A stretch of DNA of 18,952 nt from a bacterium (GTDB lineage Bacteria > Patescibacteriota > Minisyncoccia > CAIUEV01 > JAHKAQ01), in the NCBI GenBank assembly GCA_018399475.1, contig JAGYOS010000055.1:1-18952 (forward strand). The letters are read 5' to 3'. Both the position numbers and the translations under genes were made by a program. The notes below the pieces were generated by a model. The model saw only the letters and a list, made by a program, of their open reading frames with translations, searched no databases and had not been told where the DNA came from. Shown one piece after another: positions 7,947 through 15,789 of this stretch (within the stretch, counting starts at the first letter, position 1; each line of letters opens with the position of its first letter).

Positions 7947-9272
7947 ATGCTTATTCAACGCCTCAAAAATTTTTATCATTTCTGGGTCGCCTTGGCGGCT
8001 AATATTTTTTATGGTTTTCCCTCCAAAAAACTTTTTGTGATAGGAGTTACCGGAACCAATGGCAAAACCACTACTGTTCAAATGATTGGCAATATCTTGA
8101 GAGAAGCCGGATATAAGGCGGGAGTAACTTCCACGATTGATTTTCAAATTGGCGCGAAAAAACAAGTCAATAGAACCAAGCTTACCACTATGGGTCCCTT
8201 GGCTCACCAGAATTTTCTGGCTCGGTGTGTAAAGGGAAAATGCCAATTTGCGGTAATTGAAGTTTCTTCCCATAGTTTGGATCAAAATCGGGCTTGGGGA
8301 ACCGATTACGACTTGGGAGTTATCACAAATGTTACCAGAGAGCATCTGGATTATCACCGGACGATGCGCAATTACCGCCTGGCTAAGTTAAAAATGTTTA
8401 AATATCTAGCCAAGAAAAGAGATTCCTTTAAAAAGGGGGAGAAGAGCGGTTTTGCCGTTGTTAATTTTTCAATGAAGAATCCAAAAGAATTTATTTTAAG
8501 CAACCCTGAAAAAACTTATCTTTACTCGGCAAGCGAATCCTTTTTGGAAAAAGAAGCAATTTCAAGAAAATATAAAAATTTTTTTCAAGCCCGAAATATT
8601 TTAATAAATCAAAACGGTTCCCGGTTTAATTTAGAAAAAGAAGAATACGAACTGAATCTGCCTGGCCTTTTTAATGTTGAAAATGCCTTAGCTGCAATTT
8701 GCGTGGGAAAAATTTTGGGGATAAAAGAAAAAATTATAAAAGAAGCCCTAATTTCTCTTAAAAAGTTGCCCGGCAGAATGGAAAAAGTTTTGAACGATAA
8801 GGGTGTGGAAATAATTATTGATTATGCGCTTACTCCCGATTCAATGGAAAAAGTGGGCAAACTTTTACGGAACAAGCTGAAAAAAACCGAAGCGGGAAAG
8901 CCTCTTTTCTATTGGGTCTTTGGGAGTTGCGGCCAGAGAGATAGAGGGAAACGCCCTCTTATGGGAAGAATCGCCGCCAAATATGCGGATAAGATTATTA
9001 TTACTAACGAAGATCCTTATAAAGAGGATCCCCGGCAAATAATTGATGAAGTTTTTAGAGGAGTTAAAGATGGAGGCAAAACTGAAGGGAAAGACGCTTT
9101 TAGGTTAGAGGATCGCCGATTGGCTCTCAAAAAAGCTTTGAGTTTAGTTCGGGAAGGTGATCTTTTATTGGTGACGGGCAAAGGTGCGGAAGAAAATATG
9201 AAAATCGGGAATAAACTTATAGAATGGAACGATAGAAAAGTAATAGAAGAATTGTTAGAAGAAATTGATTAA
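7947..9272 (+). CDS. murE: MurE-type Mur ligase (UDP-MurNAc-tripeptide synthetase), N-terminal domain absent
   Basis: ATP-dependent cytoplasmic ligase that adds the third amino acid to UDP-MurNAc-L-Ala-D-Glu in peptidoglycan synthesis. The central domain has the P-loop GVTGTNGKTTT (33-43), EVSSHSLD (105-112), TNVTREHLDYH (127-137) and the probable carbamylated K147 in RLAKLKMF. The C-terminal domain has LPGRMEK (274-280), DYALTPDSMEK (292-302), RDRGKRPLMG (331-340) and NEDPYKEDP (354-362). These motifs match MurE better than MurC, D or F. The P-loop begins at residue 33, not near 110, so the domain that holds the UDP end of the substrate is missing, and the first 25 residues are a short hydrophobic segment. 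Three signature residues differ: DYAHTP is DYALTP, GGDRD is CGQRD, and the DAP-selecting DNPR is EDPY. The third amino acid therefore cannot be predicted. It closes the plus operon, 47 bases after the receiver gene. Confidence 0.87.
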   Translation: MLIQRLKNFYHFWVALAANIFYGFPSKKLFVIGVTGTNGKTTTVQMIGNILREAGYKAGVTSTIDFQIGAKKQVNRTKLTTMGPLAHQNFLARCVKGKCQFAVIEVSSHSLDQNRAWGTDYDLGVITNVTREHLDYHRTMRNYRLAKLKMFKYLAKKRDSFKKGEKSGFAVVNFSMKNPKEFILSNPEKTYLYSASESFLEKEAISRKYKNFFQARNILINQNGSRFNLEKEEYELNLPGLFNVENALAAICVGKILGIKEKIIKEALISLKKLPGRMEKVLNDKGVEIIIDYALTPDSMEKVGKLLRNKLKKTEAGKPLFYWVFGSCGQRDRGKRPLMGRIAAKYADKIIITNEDPYKEDPRQIIDEVFRGVKDGGKTEGKDAFRLEDRRLALKKALSLVREGDLLLVTGKGAEENMKIGNKLIEWNDRKVIEELLEEID

Positions 9273-9306
9273 CAGGAAAAACAATAAATACATTTTTCTT
9301 TTTTAG

Positions 9307-9334
9307 AAAACAGATTCCGGTAATCTGTTTTTTT
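9307..9334 (+). terminator. Intrinsic terminator after murE
   Basis: AAAACAGATT (9307-9316) pairs with AATCTGTTTT (9322-9331) around the five-base loop CCGGT. The stem runs into an unbroken T run to 9334 and more T-rich sequence after it. It lies 35 bases past the murE stop and before the promoter of the efflux operon, so it separates the two transcription units. Confidence 0.85.
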
Positions 9335-9372
9335 ATTTTTCTTTTACTTTTACTTATTAAGCTCGACCGTTA

Positions 9373-9401
9373 TTGACTTTTAGCTTTTTGGTTGTTAAAA
9401 T
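9373..9401 (+). promoter_or_regulatory. Sigma-70-type promoter of the MFP-RND operon
   Basis: TTGACT (9373-9378) and TAAAAT (9396-9401) are separated by 17 bases, close to the consensus arrangement. Transcription would start near 9408, giving a leader of roughly 25 bases before the membrane fusion protein gene. It sits between a strong terminator and that gene, which supports it. Confidence 0.75.
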
Positions 9402-9431
9402 TATCGGTTATTTAGAAATTTAAAAATAAAC

Positions 9432-10781
9432 ATGAAGCATGAAAATCTTTCAGTTTCAGTGGGTGAAATAAAACTTAATTCGTTTAAGGATAAATGGCGA
9501 AGAAATAAAAAAACGGTTTTTGTTTTGGCATTTTTTTTATGTTTGGCGGTATTTTTTTTGCTAAAGGGCAAAGGAGAAGATATTGAGGAGGAAGCGGAAG
9601 CTATCCCAAAAAATGTTTCAGTTTTTGAAATTGGTGGAGAGAGAACCCAATTTGCCGTTTTGGAAAAAACTTTAAAAATATCAGCCAAAGAAGAGACGAA
9701 AGTAATTGCCGAAAGTGCCGGTGTTATTCAAGAGGTTAATTTTAAAGAAGGGGATAAGGTGCAAGAGGGTCAGATTCTGGCAAAATTTGAGCAGAATAAT
9801 TCCGCCTTTGACCTGGATGCAGCCAATAGTTCTTTGAATTTTGCTCAAAGAAATTTTGAAGAAACAATAAAATCCGGCGAACAAGATCGGAAAATTGCCG
9901 AGGACAGTGTAGATTTGGCTGAAATAAATTATGACAAAGCAAAAAAAGGCGAAGCGGGTGCGCTTGATGAAGAAACTGCTAAAAAGAATCTTGATTTAGC
10001 GGAAGAGCAAGAAGAAAAAACGTCTATTTTAACGAAGCAACAAATTCTAAATGCTCAAAACAATTTGGAAATGGCTAGGGCTGGCAGGCAAAAAGCCCAA
10101 TTAGCTTATGAAAAAAATTTCATAAAAGCGCCGGTTGCAGGTACTGTTGTTTGGAAGAATTTTTCTCAAGGAGATTATTTAGCTCCCGGTTCAACTGTGG
10201 CAGTTATAAACGGTGGCGGTGATTTGGAATCGGTTGTTTATTTTTCCGATATTGAAGTTCAAAATTTAAAGGCAGGCGATAAAGTGGAAATTATTTGTGG
10301 AGGCAAGAATTACCCCGGAATAGCTTCCATCCAAAATATTTCAGAATCTCTCAATCCTTTCAATCTACGTTATGCACTTGCTATAAATTACACTTCTGTT
10401 GACATTCCGAAATGTGTTGCGGCTAACAAATTTGTAAAAGCCAAGTTTAATATTCCGGCTGATACTCAAGTAGGAAAATATTTTCTGCCACTTTCGGCTG
10501 TAAAAATAGGCCAGAACAAGACGACTGTTTTTGTGGTGAAAAATAAATCCGCTGAATTGAGAGAAATAAAAACGGGCTTAATTTTTGGAGATTTTATTGA
10601 GGCTACGGAAGGATTAAACGAGGGAGAAATAATTGTTGAAGAAGGGAGCAAAAATTTAAGGGAAGGTGATAAAGTTGTTTGGGAAGACCAGCCGGAAAAT
10701 AATTTTTTCTCTAATTCTGATATCCTGGAAAATTTTTCTAAAATAATAGGAAAATCTTCTCTTAATTTTTCAAAACTTTAA
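9432..10781 (+). CDS. Membrane fusion (periplasmic adaptor) protein, HlyD/RND type
   Basis: The adaptor subunit of a drug/metabolite efflux system, 449 residues. It has a cytoplasmic N-terminus, one membrane anchor (about 28-44) and an acidic linker. Then comes the first half of a lipoyl-like domain with AGVIQEVNFKEGDKV (96-110), and a long Glu/Lys/Ala-rich coiled-coil hairpin (about 128-227). The second lipoyl half is KAPVAGTVVWKNFSQGDYL (232-250), and beta-barrel and membrane-proximal domains follow, including VEEGSKNLREGDKVVW near the end. It is 23 bases upstream of the RND transporter, its obvious partner. The long hairpin is the part that in Gram-negative systems docks on a TolC-type channel, and no such channel gene is in the window. 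The start ATG at 9432 lacks a Shine-Dalgarno. Confidence 0.9.
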   Translation: MKHENLSVSVGEIKLNSFKDKWRRNKKTVFVLAFFLCLAVFFLLKGKGEDIEEEAEAIPKNVSVFEIGGERTQFAVLEKTLKISAKEETKVIAESAGVIQEVNFKEGDKVQEGQILAKFEQNNSAFDLDAANSSLNFAQRNFEETIKSGEQDRKIAEDSVDLAEINYDKAKKGEAGALDEETAKKNLDLAEEQEEKTSILTKQQILNAQNNLEMARAGRQKAQLAYEKNFIKAPVAGTVVWKNFSQGDYLAPGSTVAVINGGGDLESVVYFSDIEVQNLKAGDKVEIICGGKNYPGIASIQNISESLNPFNLRYALAINYTSVDIPKCVAANKFVKAKFNIPADTQVGKYFLPLSAVKIGQNKTTVFVVKNKSAELREIKTGLIFGDFIEATEGLNEGEIIVEEGSKNLREGDKVVWEDQPENNFFSNSDILENFSKIIGKSSLNFSKL

Positions 10782-10804
10782 AATTTTATTTAATTTTTCA
10801 GTTG

Positions 10805-13800
10805 ATGGCTAAAATTTTTAATGTTGAGACTAAAATTAAATTAGAGAAACGGCTAAAAAGGTTTGAAAAAACGCCGCTTTCTTTTTTTATCAGAAAAAAG
10901 AGGCTTACCTTGCTTGTTATTATCTTCCTTATTTTTATAGGCGCTTTTCAAATTAAAAATCTTCCTCAAGAATTTAGCCCGGAAGTGGAAATTCCGGTGG
11001 GTATTATAATAACAGCTTATCCGGGAGCATCTTCTTTGGATGTTGAAGAACAAATCACCAAAAAGATAGAAGCTAAAGTCGGAAGTTTGAATGGGATAAA
11101 AGAAATCAGTTCCAGCTCCAGTTTTGGCAGTTCCAGTGTGGTAGTGGAATTTGAAGCCGGGAGTAATTTAAAAGATTCTCTTAGAGATCTTAGAGATAAA
11201 GCGGACGAAGCGAAAAATGAGTTGCCGGAAGACGCTCTAGACCCCAAATTAATTGAAGTAAATTTAAATGATCAACCGATTTTGGAATTTTCTTTAAAAG
11301 GAGCGGCTCATGATAAATTAGAACTAAAAGAATTTGCCGATGATTTACAGACCGAATTTGAAAAGATTCCCAATGTTAGTAAAGCTCAAGTTATTGGAGG
11401 AGAGGAAAAAGAAATAAAAGTGGATGTTGATCCCGGCAAACTCCAAGAATTTTCTCTGAGCTTTAATGATATTAGTGCCGCCATCAGTGCATTTAATATT
11501 AATTTCCCGATTGGCTCTTTGGAAATTGATAATTTTAATTATGGGATAAGAGTTAAGAATAAGCTTGAGAGTGTTGAAGAAATTGCCAATTTGGTTGTTG
11601 GTTCTCAAAATAACTTTGAGATCAGGCTGAGAGATGTGGCGGATGTTGAAGAATCTTTTCGGGAGAAGACGACCATTTCCAGAATCTCCGTAGGGGGAGA
11701 AAAAGCTAAGGATACGGTTTCCGTTCAAATTTTTAAGAAAACCGGAGGCAATATTACGGAGATTGCTCAAAAGGCTAAAGAGGTTGTGGCAGCCGGCAAG
11801 GGGAAAATTTACCCGGAAGATGTTGAACTTGTGATTACCAGTGATACGGCTAAATATATCACCAAAAGCATTAATGAATTAAGCCAGAACGGTTTAGGAA
11901 CCATAGCAATTATTCTAATCCTTTTAATGCTTTTTCTAGGGGCAAGAGAGGCTTTTATCGCTAGTCTTGCAATTCCTTTTGCCTTTTTTATATCTTTTGC
12001 CGTGATGGCCTTGCTCGGCCAAAGTTTAAATTTTATCACTATTTTTTCTCTGGTTTTGGCCTTGGGCCTTTTAGTAGATTCGGCGGTTGTAATTGTTGAA
12101 GGAATGCATGAAAGAATAACCAAGTATAAAATGAGAGGTTATGCAGCGGCGATACTTTCAGTTAAAGAATACGCAACACCTTTGCTTTCAGGGATGCTAA
12201 CCACCATAGCGGTTTTTCTCCCGCTACTTTTTATAGGCGGGATTTTCGGTGAATTTTTAAAGGGGATACCAATTGTTGTCATCGCTACTCTGACAGCTGC
12301 TTTATTTGTTTCCCTCTCAATTATTCCGACAGTCGGAGCTGTTTGCTTAAAACCTAAAATTAAGAATGAGTTTGATAAAAAATCAAAAATTCGTTACCTG
12401 AATTTTTTTCCCGGCTTATTCCAAGCTCTCTCTAAAAAATACAGTTATGGCTTAAAAAGAATAATAAGCAGCAGAAAAAACAGGCGGCTTTTAATAGGAG
12501 GAGCTTGGGTCTTGTTTCTTATTTCCCTTTATCTTCCTATCGGCGGATATCTTAAAATTCAAGCTTTTGGAACGAGCGAGGGAGAGGAATTTTGGATTAA
12601 TTTTACAATGCCGGAAGGAACCGGTTTAGAGAAAACGGATGAAATCGCCCGAACAATTGAAGAAAAACTTTACCCGTTTCCTGAAATTAAAAATTTTACC
12701 ACTTCTGTCGGTTCCAGCTTGGGTCTTAATTACGATTTGGGTTCTACCGGTAGTAATGCAGGGACCATTGCTGTCAATTTGGTTGAAGATAAAAATCGTC
12801 GGAAAGGGAGCTCCCAAATAGCGGAAGAAGTTAGGAATTCTTTAAAAAACATTACCCGCGGAGAGATAGAGATCATTGAAGCGGAGATTGGCCCTCCTGC
12901 CGGTTATCCCTTAGAAGCTCGTATAAGCGGTCCCGATTTGGAAAAGTTGGAAATTATTGCAAATGATATGAGGAAAACTATGGAAGCAATTCCCGGGACG
13001 CAAGATGTAAAAATTGATATTGATTATCTCCCCGGTGATTTTGTAATTACCTTCAATCCTGAAATTTTGGCTCATTACGGGCTGGTTCCGGTTCAAATAG
13101 CAGGGGAACTTAGAAAAGGGATTTCCGGGGACAGTGAGGCTAAAATTAGCCGAGAAGGAACTGAAATTTTAATAGATGTCGGCTATCCTGAAAATAAGAT
13201 AAAAAACATCAATGAATTAAAAGGAATTGTTATTGGCAGCCCTTTGGGAGAAAAAATTACTTTAGGAGAAATTGCTGAAATTGAAATTAGTTCCAGTTTA
13301 AGTTCAATTAAAAGGATAGACCAAAAGAGGTCAATTTCCCTAATCGGCCGGAATGAAAAAGAGGCTAACATAAATGAGATTATGGAAGAGTTTAAAAAAG
13401 AAGCGGAGAGTTATGATTTGCCGGCTGGTTATTTTTTTGAATATGGAGGAGTCAGCCAAGAACAAAATGAAGTTTATTTAGATATGTTCGCCAAAATGAT
13501 AATTGGGATTATCTTGATATTTTTTATTCTGGTGGCTCAATTTAATTCATTCCGCCAAGTTTTAATAATTTTATTTACTATTCCTTTAGGCATGATTGGA
13601 GTTTTTTGGGGAATGGCTTTAGCCGATTTAACTTTAGATATTCCCGCTTTTATCGGAATAATTGCCCTTTCGGGAATCGTGGTTAACAATGCCATTATTC
13701 TGATTGACCGAATAAATAAATCTCGGGAAGAGAACAGAGACAAAGATCTGTTTGAAACTATAACTAGAGCTGCTCATGGCAGATTAAGGCCCATTCTTTT

Positions 13801-13975
13801 AACCACAGCCACCACTGTTATAGGTTTGTTGCCTTTATCCATAAGAGAACCGGATTGGAGAAATATGGGTTTCGCAATAATTTTCGGCCTTACTTTCGCC
13901 AGCTTTGTAACGGTTTTTATGATTCCTTCTCTTTATATTGTTTTTTCCAAGAGTAAAGAAAAAAAGGAAAATTGA
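10805..13975 (+). CDS. RND-family transporter (AcrB/MexB-like, HAE group)
   Basis: A 1056-residue RND permease that exports substrates using an ion gradient. The architecture is canonical: helix 1 (about 34-50), a first large external loop to about 360, and helices 2-6 (about 364-514) containing LGLLVDSAVVIVEGMHERI. Helix 7 is near 567-588, then a second large loop, and helices 8-12 run from about 893 to the end, with GIVVNNAIILIDR (957-969) and GRLRPILLTTATTVIG. The annotated frame could start at TTG (10802), but an ATG immediately follows at 10805 and is the better choice. Relative to AcrB, D407 is kept, D408 is Ser and K940 is Asn, so the ion-relay network differs. Substrate is unknown. 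It ends with UGA and converges on rpmB 12 bases away. Confidence 0.95.
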   Translation: MAKIFNVETKIKLEKRLKRFEKTPLSFFIRKKRLTLLVIIFLIFIGAFQIKNLPQEFSPEVEIPVGIIITAYPGASSLDVEEQITKKIEAKVGSLNGIKEISSSSSFGSSSVVVEFEAGSNLKDSLRDLRDKADEAKNELPEDALDPKLIEVNLNDQPILEFSLKGAAHDKLELKEFADDLQTEFEKIPNVSKAQVIGGEEKEIKVDVDPGKLQEFSLSFNDISAAISAFNINFPIGSLEIDNFNYGIRVKNKLESVEEIANLVVGSQNNFEIRLRDVADVEESFREKTTISRISVGGEKAKDTVSVQIFKKTGGNITEIAQKAKEVVAAGKGKIYPEDVELVITSDTAKYITKSINELSQNGLGTIAIILILLMLFLGAREAFIASLAIPFAFFISFAVMALLGQSLNFITIFSLVLALGLLVDSAVVIVEGMHERITKYKMRGYAAAILSVKEYATPLLSGMLTTIAVFLPLLFIGGIFGEFLKGIPIVVIATLTAALFVSLSIIPTVGAVCLKPKIKNEFDKKSKIRYLNFFPGLFQALSKKYSYGLKRIISSRKNRRLLIGGAWVLFLISLYLPIGGYLKIQAFGTSEGEEFWINFTMPEGTGLEKTDEIARTIEEKLYPFPEIKNFTTSVGSSLGLNYDLGSTGSNAGTIAVNLVEDKNRRKGSSQIAEEVRNSLKNITRGEIEIIEAEIGPPAGYPLEARISGPDLEKLEIIANDMRKTMEAIPGTQDVKIDIDYLPGDFVITFNPEILAHYGLVPVQIAGELRKGISGDSEAKISREGTEILIDVGYPENKIKNINELKGIVIGSPLGEKITLGEIAEIEISSSLSSIKRIDQKRSISLIGRNEKEANINEIMEEFKKEAESYDLPAGYFFEYGGVSQEQNEVYLDMFAKMIIGIILIFFILVAQFNSFRQVLIILFTIPLGMIGVFWGMALADLTLDIPAFIGIIALSGIVVNNAIILIDRINKSREENRDKDLFETITRAAHGRLRPILLTTATTVIGLLPLSIREPDWRNMGFAIIFGLTFASFVTVFMIPSLYIVFSKSKEKKEN

Positions 13976-13980
13976 GTTAT

Positions 13981-13997
13981 TCTAAAATTATTTTAGA
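13981..13997. terminator. Possible weak bidirectional terminator between RND gene and rpmB
   Basis: TCTAAAA (13981-13987) and TTTTAGA (13991-13997) form a 7-base A/T-only stem with loop TTA, followed by TTTT on the plus strand. It overlaps the last codons of rpmB in the 12-base convergent gap. The stem is thermodynamically weak, so terminator function is uncertain. Confidence 0.3.
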
Positions 13998-14209
13998 TTT
14001 TCTTTCTGCGGTTGGACTTTTCTCTTTCTGATCTTTGTGAGATTTTTAATGCATTTTGTGCAAAGCAACATTTTAACGCCTCCCACCTTTTTAATCTGGA
14101 GGTTTGCTTGCTGAATTTTAATCCCTGCGCGGTTGTATTGTCCCCGCAATTTATTTACATGCTTGGCTTTGTTGTAAGTTTTGTGGCAAATATCGCAAGA
14201 TCTGGCCAT
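13988..14209 (-). CDS. rpmB: 50S ribosomal protein L28, zinc-ribbon type
   Basis: A small basic protein of 73 residues starting MARSCDICHK, the typical L28 opening. It contains CxxC pairs at C5/C8 and C50/C53 (LLCTKCIKNL), which would bind one zinc ion, and a Lys/Arg-rich C-terminal tail. L28 binds 23S rRNA near the E site and bridges the subunits. The middle is a little shorter and more divergent than in most bacteria (for example GGVKMLLCTKC instead of the usual GGxxKRxxVCTxC). It is a single-gene unit, convergent with the RND gene and divergent from the S2P protease. A minus-strand TATAAA at 14247-14252 could be its -10 box, but no good -35 accompanies it. Confidence 0.9.
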   Translation of the reverse strand: MARSCDICHKTYNKAKHVNKLRGQYNRAGIKIQQANLQIKKVGGVKMLLCTKCIKNLTKIRKRKVQPQKENLK

Positions 14210-14232
14210 AAAGTTTGTTATTAAAAAGAAAT

Positions 14233-14261
14233 TTGAATCTTTAGTTTTTATAAGTTATACT
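14233..14261 (+). promoter_or_regulatory. Sigma-70-type promoter of the S2P protease gene
   Basis: TTGAAT (14233-14238) and TATACT (14256-14261) have a 17-base spacer. Predicted start of transcription is near 14268, leaving about 20 bases of leader before the ATG at 14288. It lies in the 78-base gap between the divergent rpmB and S2P genes. Confidence 0.7.
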
Positions 14262-14287
14262 AACAGATATTAAACATTTCATTTTAA

Positions 14288-14917
14288 ATGTCAATGGACT
14301 TAACTATTTTATCCCAAATTTTAGGTTTTACGGTTGCTCTAACGGTGCATGAAGCCTCACATGCTTTGGTTGCCAATAAATTGGGAGATCCTACCGCTAA
14401 ATATGCCGGTCGTCTGACTCTTAACCCTATCAAACACATTGATCTTTTCGGAACTGTTTTATTGCCTTTGGTTTTAATTTGGACGAAAGCTCCTTTTATT
14501 TTTGGTTGGGCCAAACCGGTACCGGTCAATCCCTATAATCTTAAAGGAAAACACGGAGAAGCATGGGTCAGTTTGGCGGGACCGGGGGCAAATTTCGCAA
14601 TTGCCATAATAATTTCTCTTTTATTAAGATTTTTACCGGATCAAATACTTGCCTCTTGGACTGATAATTTTCTGGAATTAATGTTTTTTCTTGTTGCCAT
14701 TAACGTAACTTTTGGAATTTTTAATCTGATTCCGGTTCCTCCCTTAGATGGGTCTAAAATTTTAATGGATTTCTTACCCTCCTCAATGAATAATTTTAAA
14801 GATTTTTTGAATAAATACGGTACCATTTTACTAATGGTCTTTATTCTCTTCGGAGGAAATCTTTTATTCTTAGCGGTGGCTTTAGTCTTAAAAATTTTGT
14901 TAGGCGAGATGGTTTAA
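14288..14917 (+). CDS. Site-2 protease family (M50) intramembrane zinc metalloprotease
   Basis: A compact (209 residues) membrane metalloprotease that would cleave substrates within the bilayer. The zinc-binding HEASH is at 21-25 in the first helix, with the helix continuing ALVANKLGDPTAKYAGRLTL, a sequence pattern common in the short bacterial and archaeal S2P group. SLAGPGANFAIA (95-106) marks the next core helix. NLIPVPPLDGSKIL (146-159) supplies the third zinc ligand D154. A last helix spans about 179-204. No PDZ or CBS domain is present, so substrate recognition must come from the membrane core. It is monocistronic, and its stop is one base from that of the convergent gene. An in-frame ATG two codons later (14294) is an equally possible start. 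Confidence 0.92.
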   Translation: MSMDLTILSQILGFTVALTVHEASHALVANKLGDPTAKYAGRLTLNPIKHIDLFGTVLLPLVLIWTKAPFIFGWAKPVPVNPYNLKGKHGEAWVSLAGPGANFAIAIIISLLLRFLPDQILASWTDNFLELMFFLVAINVTFGIFNLIPVPPLDGSKILMDFLPSSMNNFKDFLNKYGTILLMVFILFGGNLLFLAVALVLKILLGEMV

Positions 14918-14918
14918 G

Positions 14919-15776
14919 TTAACGGATTGCCGGAATTTGGAAACTTCTTAATTCCCAAGTGGCTATTTTTTTGTTTTTTTCTTCATAAACCGATTTTACA
15001 ATGCCGGTTTGCTCAGCCAACCAAAAACTGCAAGTTGCTCTGGATACTTTGATCTCTTCATCAACTGCTTCCTCTCTCGAAAGATTTTCTTCAATAAGCC
15101 ACCAAGAGTCAATCCGGTGGGTTTTTATTTTTCCGAAAGAAGTTTCAATCTCTTCCTCTCCTACCGCATTAAAAGAAATTTTTATTTTTTTCTCTAGAGT
15201 AGCAGTCGTTTGTTGAGGGGTAATATTCTCTTCATTCTCTTCATCTTCCATTGCCGTTTTTGCTTTTTGAGTTGTTTCTAATTCAAAATTCCAGGAAGTG
15301 GTTTTTTCTAAATCTTTAGGGAGAAAGAAACCAAGACTGTTTTTTATTTCTATTGTTGCCGGCATTTCCGACGGCAAGTTTAGAAAAAACAAACTGTCGG
15401 CGGTTATTCCTTCTGAAGAACAAAAAATTTTTGACTGGAAAGAGTCACCGGTTTCAGTAGAGTAAATATTAACTATTTTAGATTCAGTTTCCGATTCAGG
15501 AACGGTAATTTCCAAGATTTCCTCAGTGTCTCCGGAATAAAAATCATATTTCCAATTTGCTCCCGAGACAATGGGGAAATAAAAATTTTCGCAAAAATTT
15601 TGCTTTGTTTGAACTTTTTCTTTCAACTCCTCAGCTTTTTTATTAAGATAAGCTTGCTCGGCGGGGTCTTTTGATTGAGATTGCTCTTTGGGCTCGCTAA
15701 GCTTTCGGTGAACCACCTTAAAAGAAAAAGCTAAAAAAGTGGCTAGAGCCAGAAAAAGTAAGAAATTTTTTTTCAT
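14919..15776 (-). CDS. Membrane-anchored or secreted protein of unknown function
   Basis: 285 residues. Residues 1-20 form a signal-anchor or signal peptide (MKKN then FLLFLALATFLAFSF) with no lipobox Cys. A Lys/Glu/Gln-rich helical linker (about 25-60) leads to an extracytoplasmic beta-rich domain. It contains FPIVSGANWKYDF near 68-80 and, toward the C-terminus, SFGKIKTHRIDSWW and SFWLAEQTGIVKSVYEE. The pattern of a G-x-x-W-x-Y entry strand, an FG-x-I-x-T-x-R strand and a late W/F-x-A-x-x-x-GIVK strand resembles DUF3108/TapB-like extracytoplasmic domains; I offer that as a resemblance only. Three Cys are present. It follows the polytopic membrane protein by 13 bases and is probably co-transcribed with it and ftsH. 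Confidence 0.75.
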   Translation of the reverse strand: MKKNFLLFLALATFLAFSFKVVHRKLSEPKEQSQSKDPAEQAYLNKKAEELKEKVQTKQNFCENFYFPIVSGANWKYDFYSGDTEEILEITVPESETESKIVNIYSTETGDSFQSKIFCSSEGITADSLFFLNLPSEMPATIEIKNSLGFFLPKDLEKTTSWNFELETTQKAKTAMEDEENEENITPQQTTATLEKKIKISFNAVGEEEIETSFGKIKTHRIDSWWLIEENLSREEAVDEEIKVSRATCSFWLAEQTGIVKSVYEEKNKKIATWELRSFQIPAIR

Positions 15777-15789
15777 TGTTTATCCAATT

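Noticed and set aside
7926..8357. Minus-strand ORF of 143 codons opposite the start of murE
   Set aside because: It covers the P-loop region of murE on the other strand, has no recognisable motif, and no promoter was seen for it.
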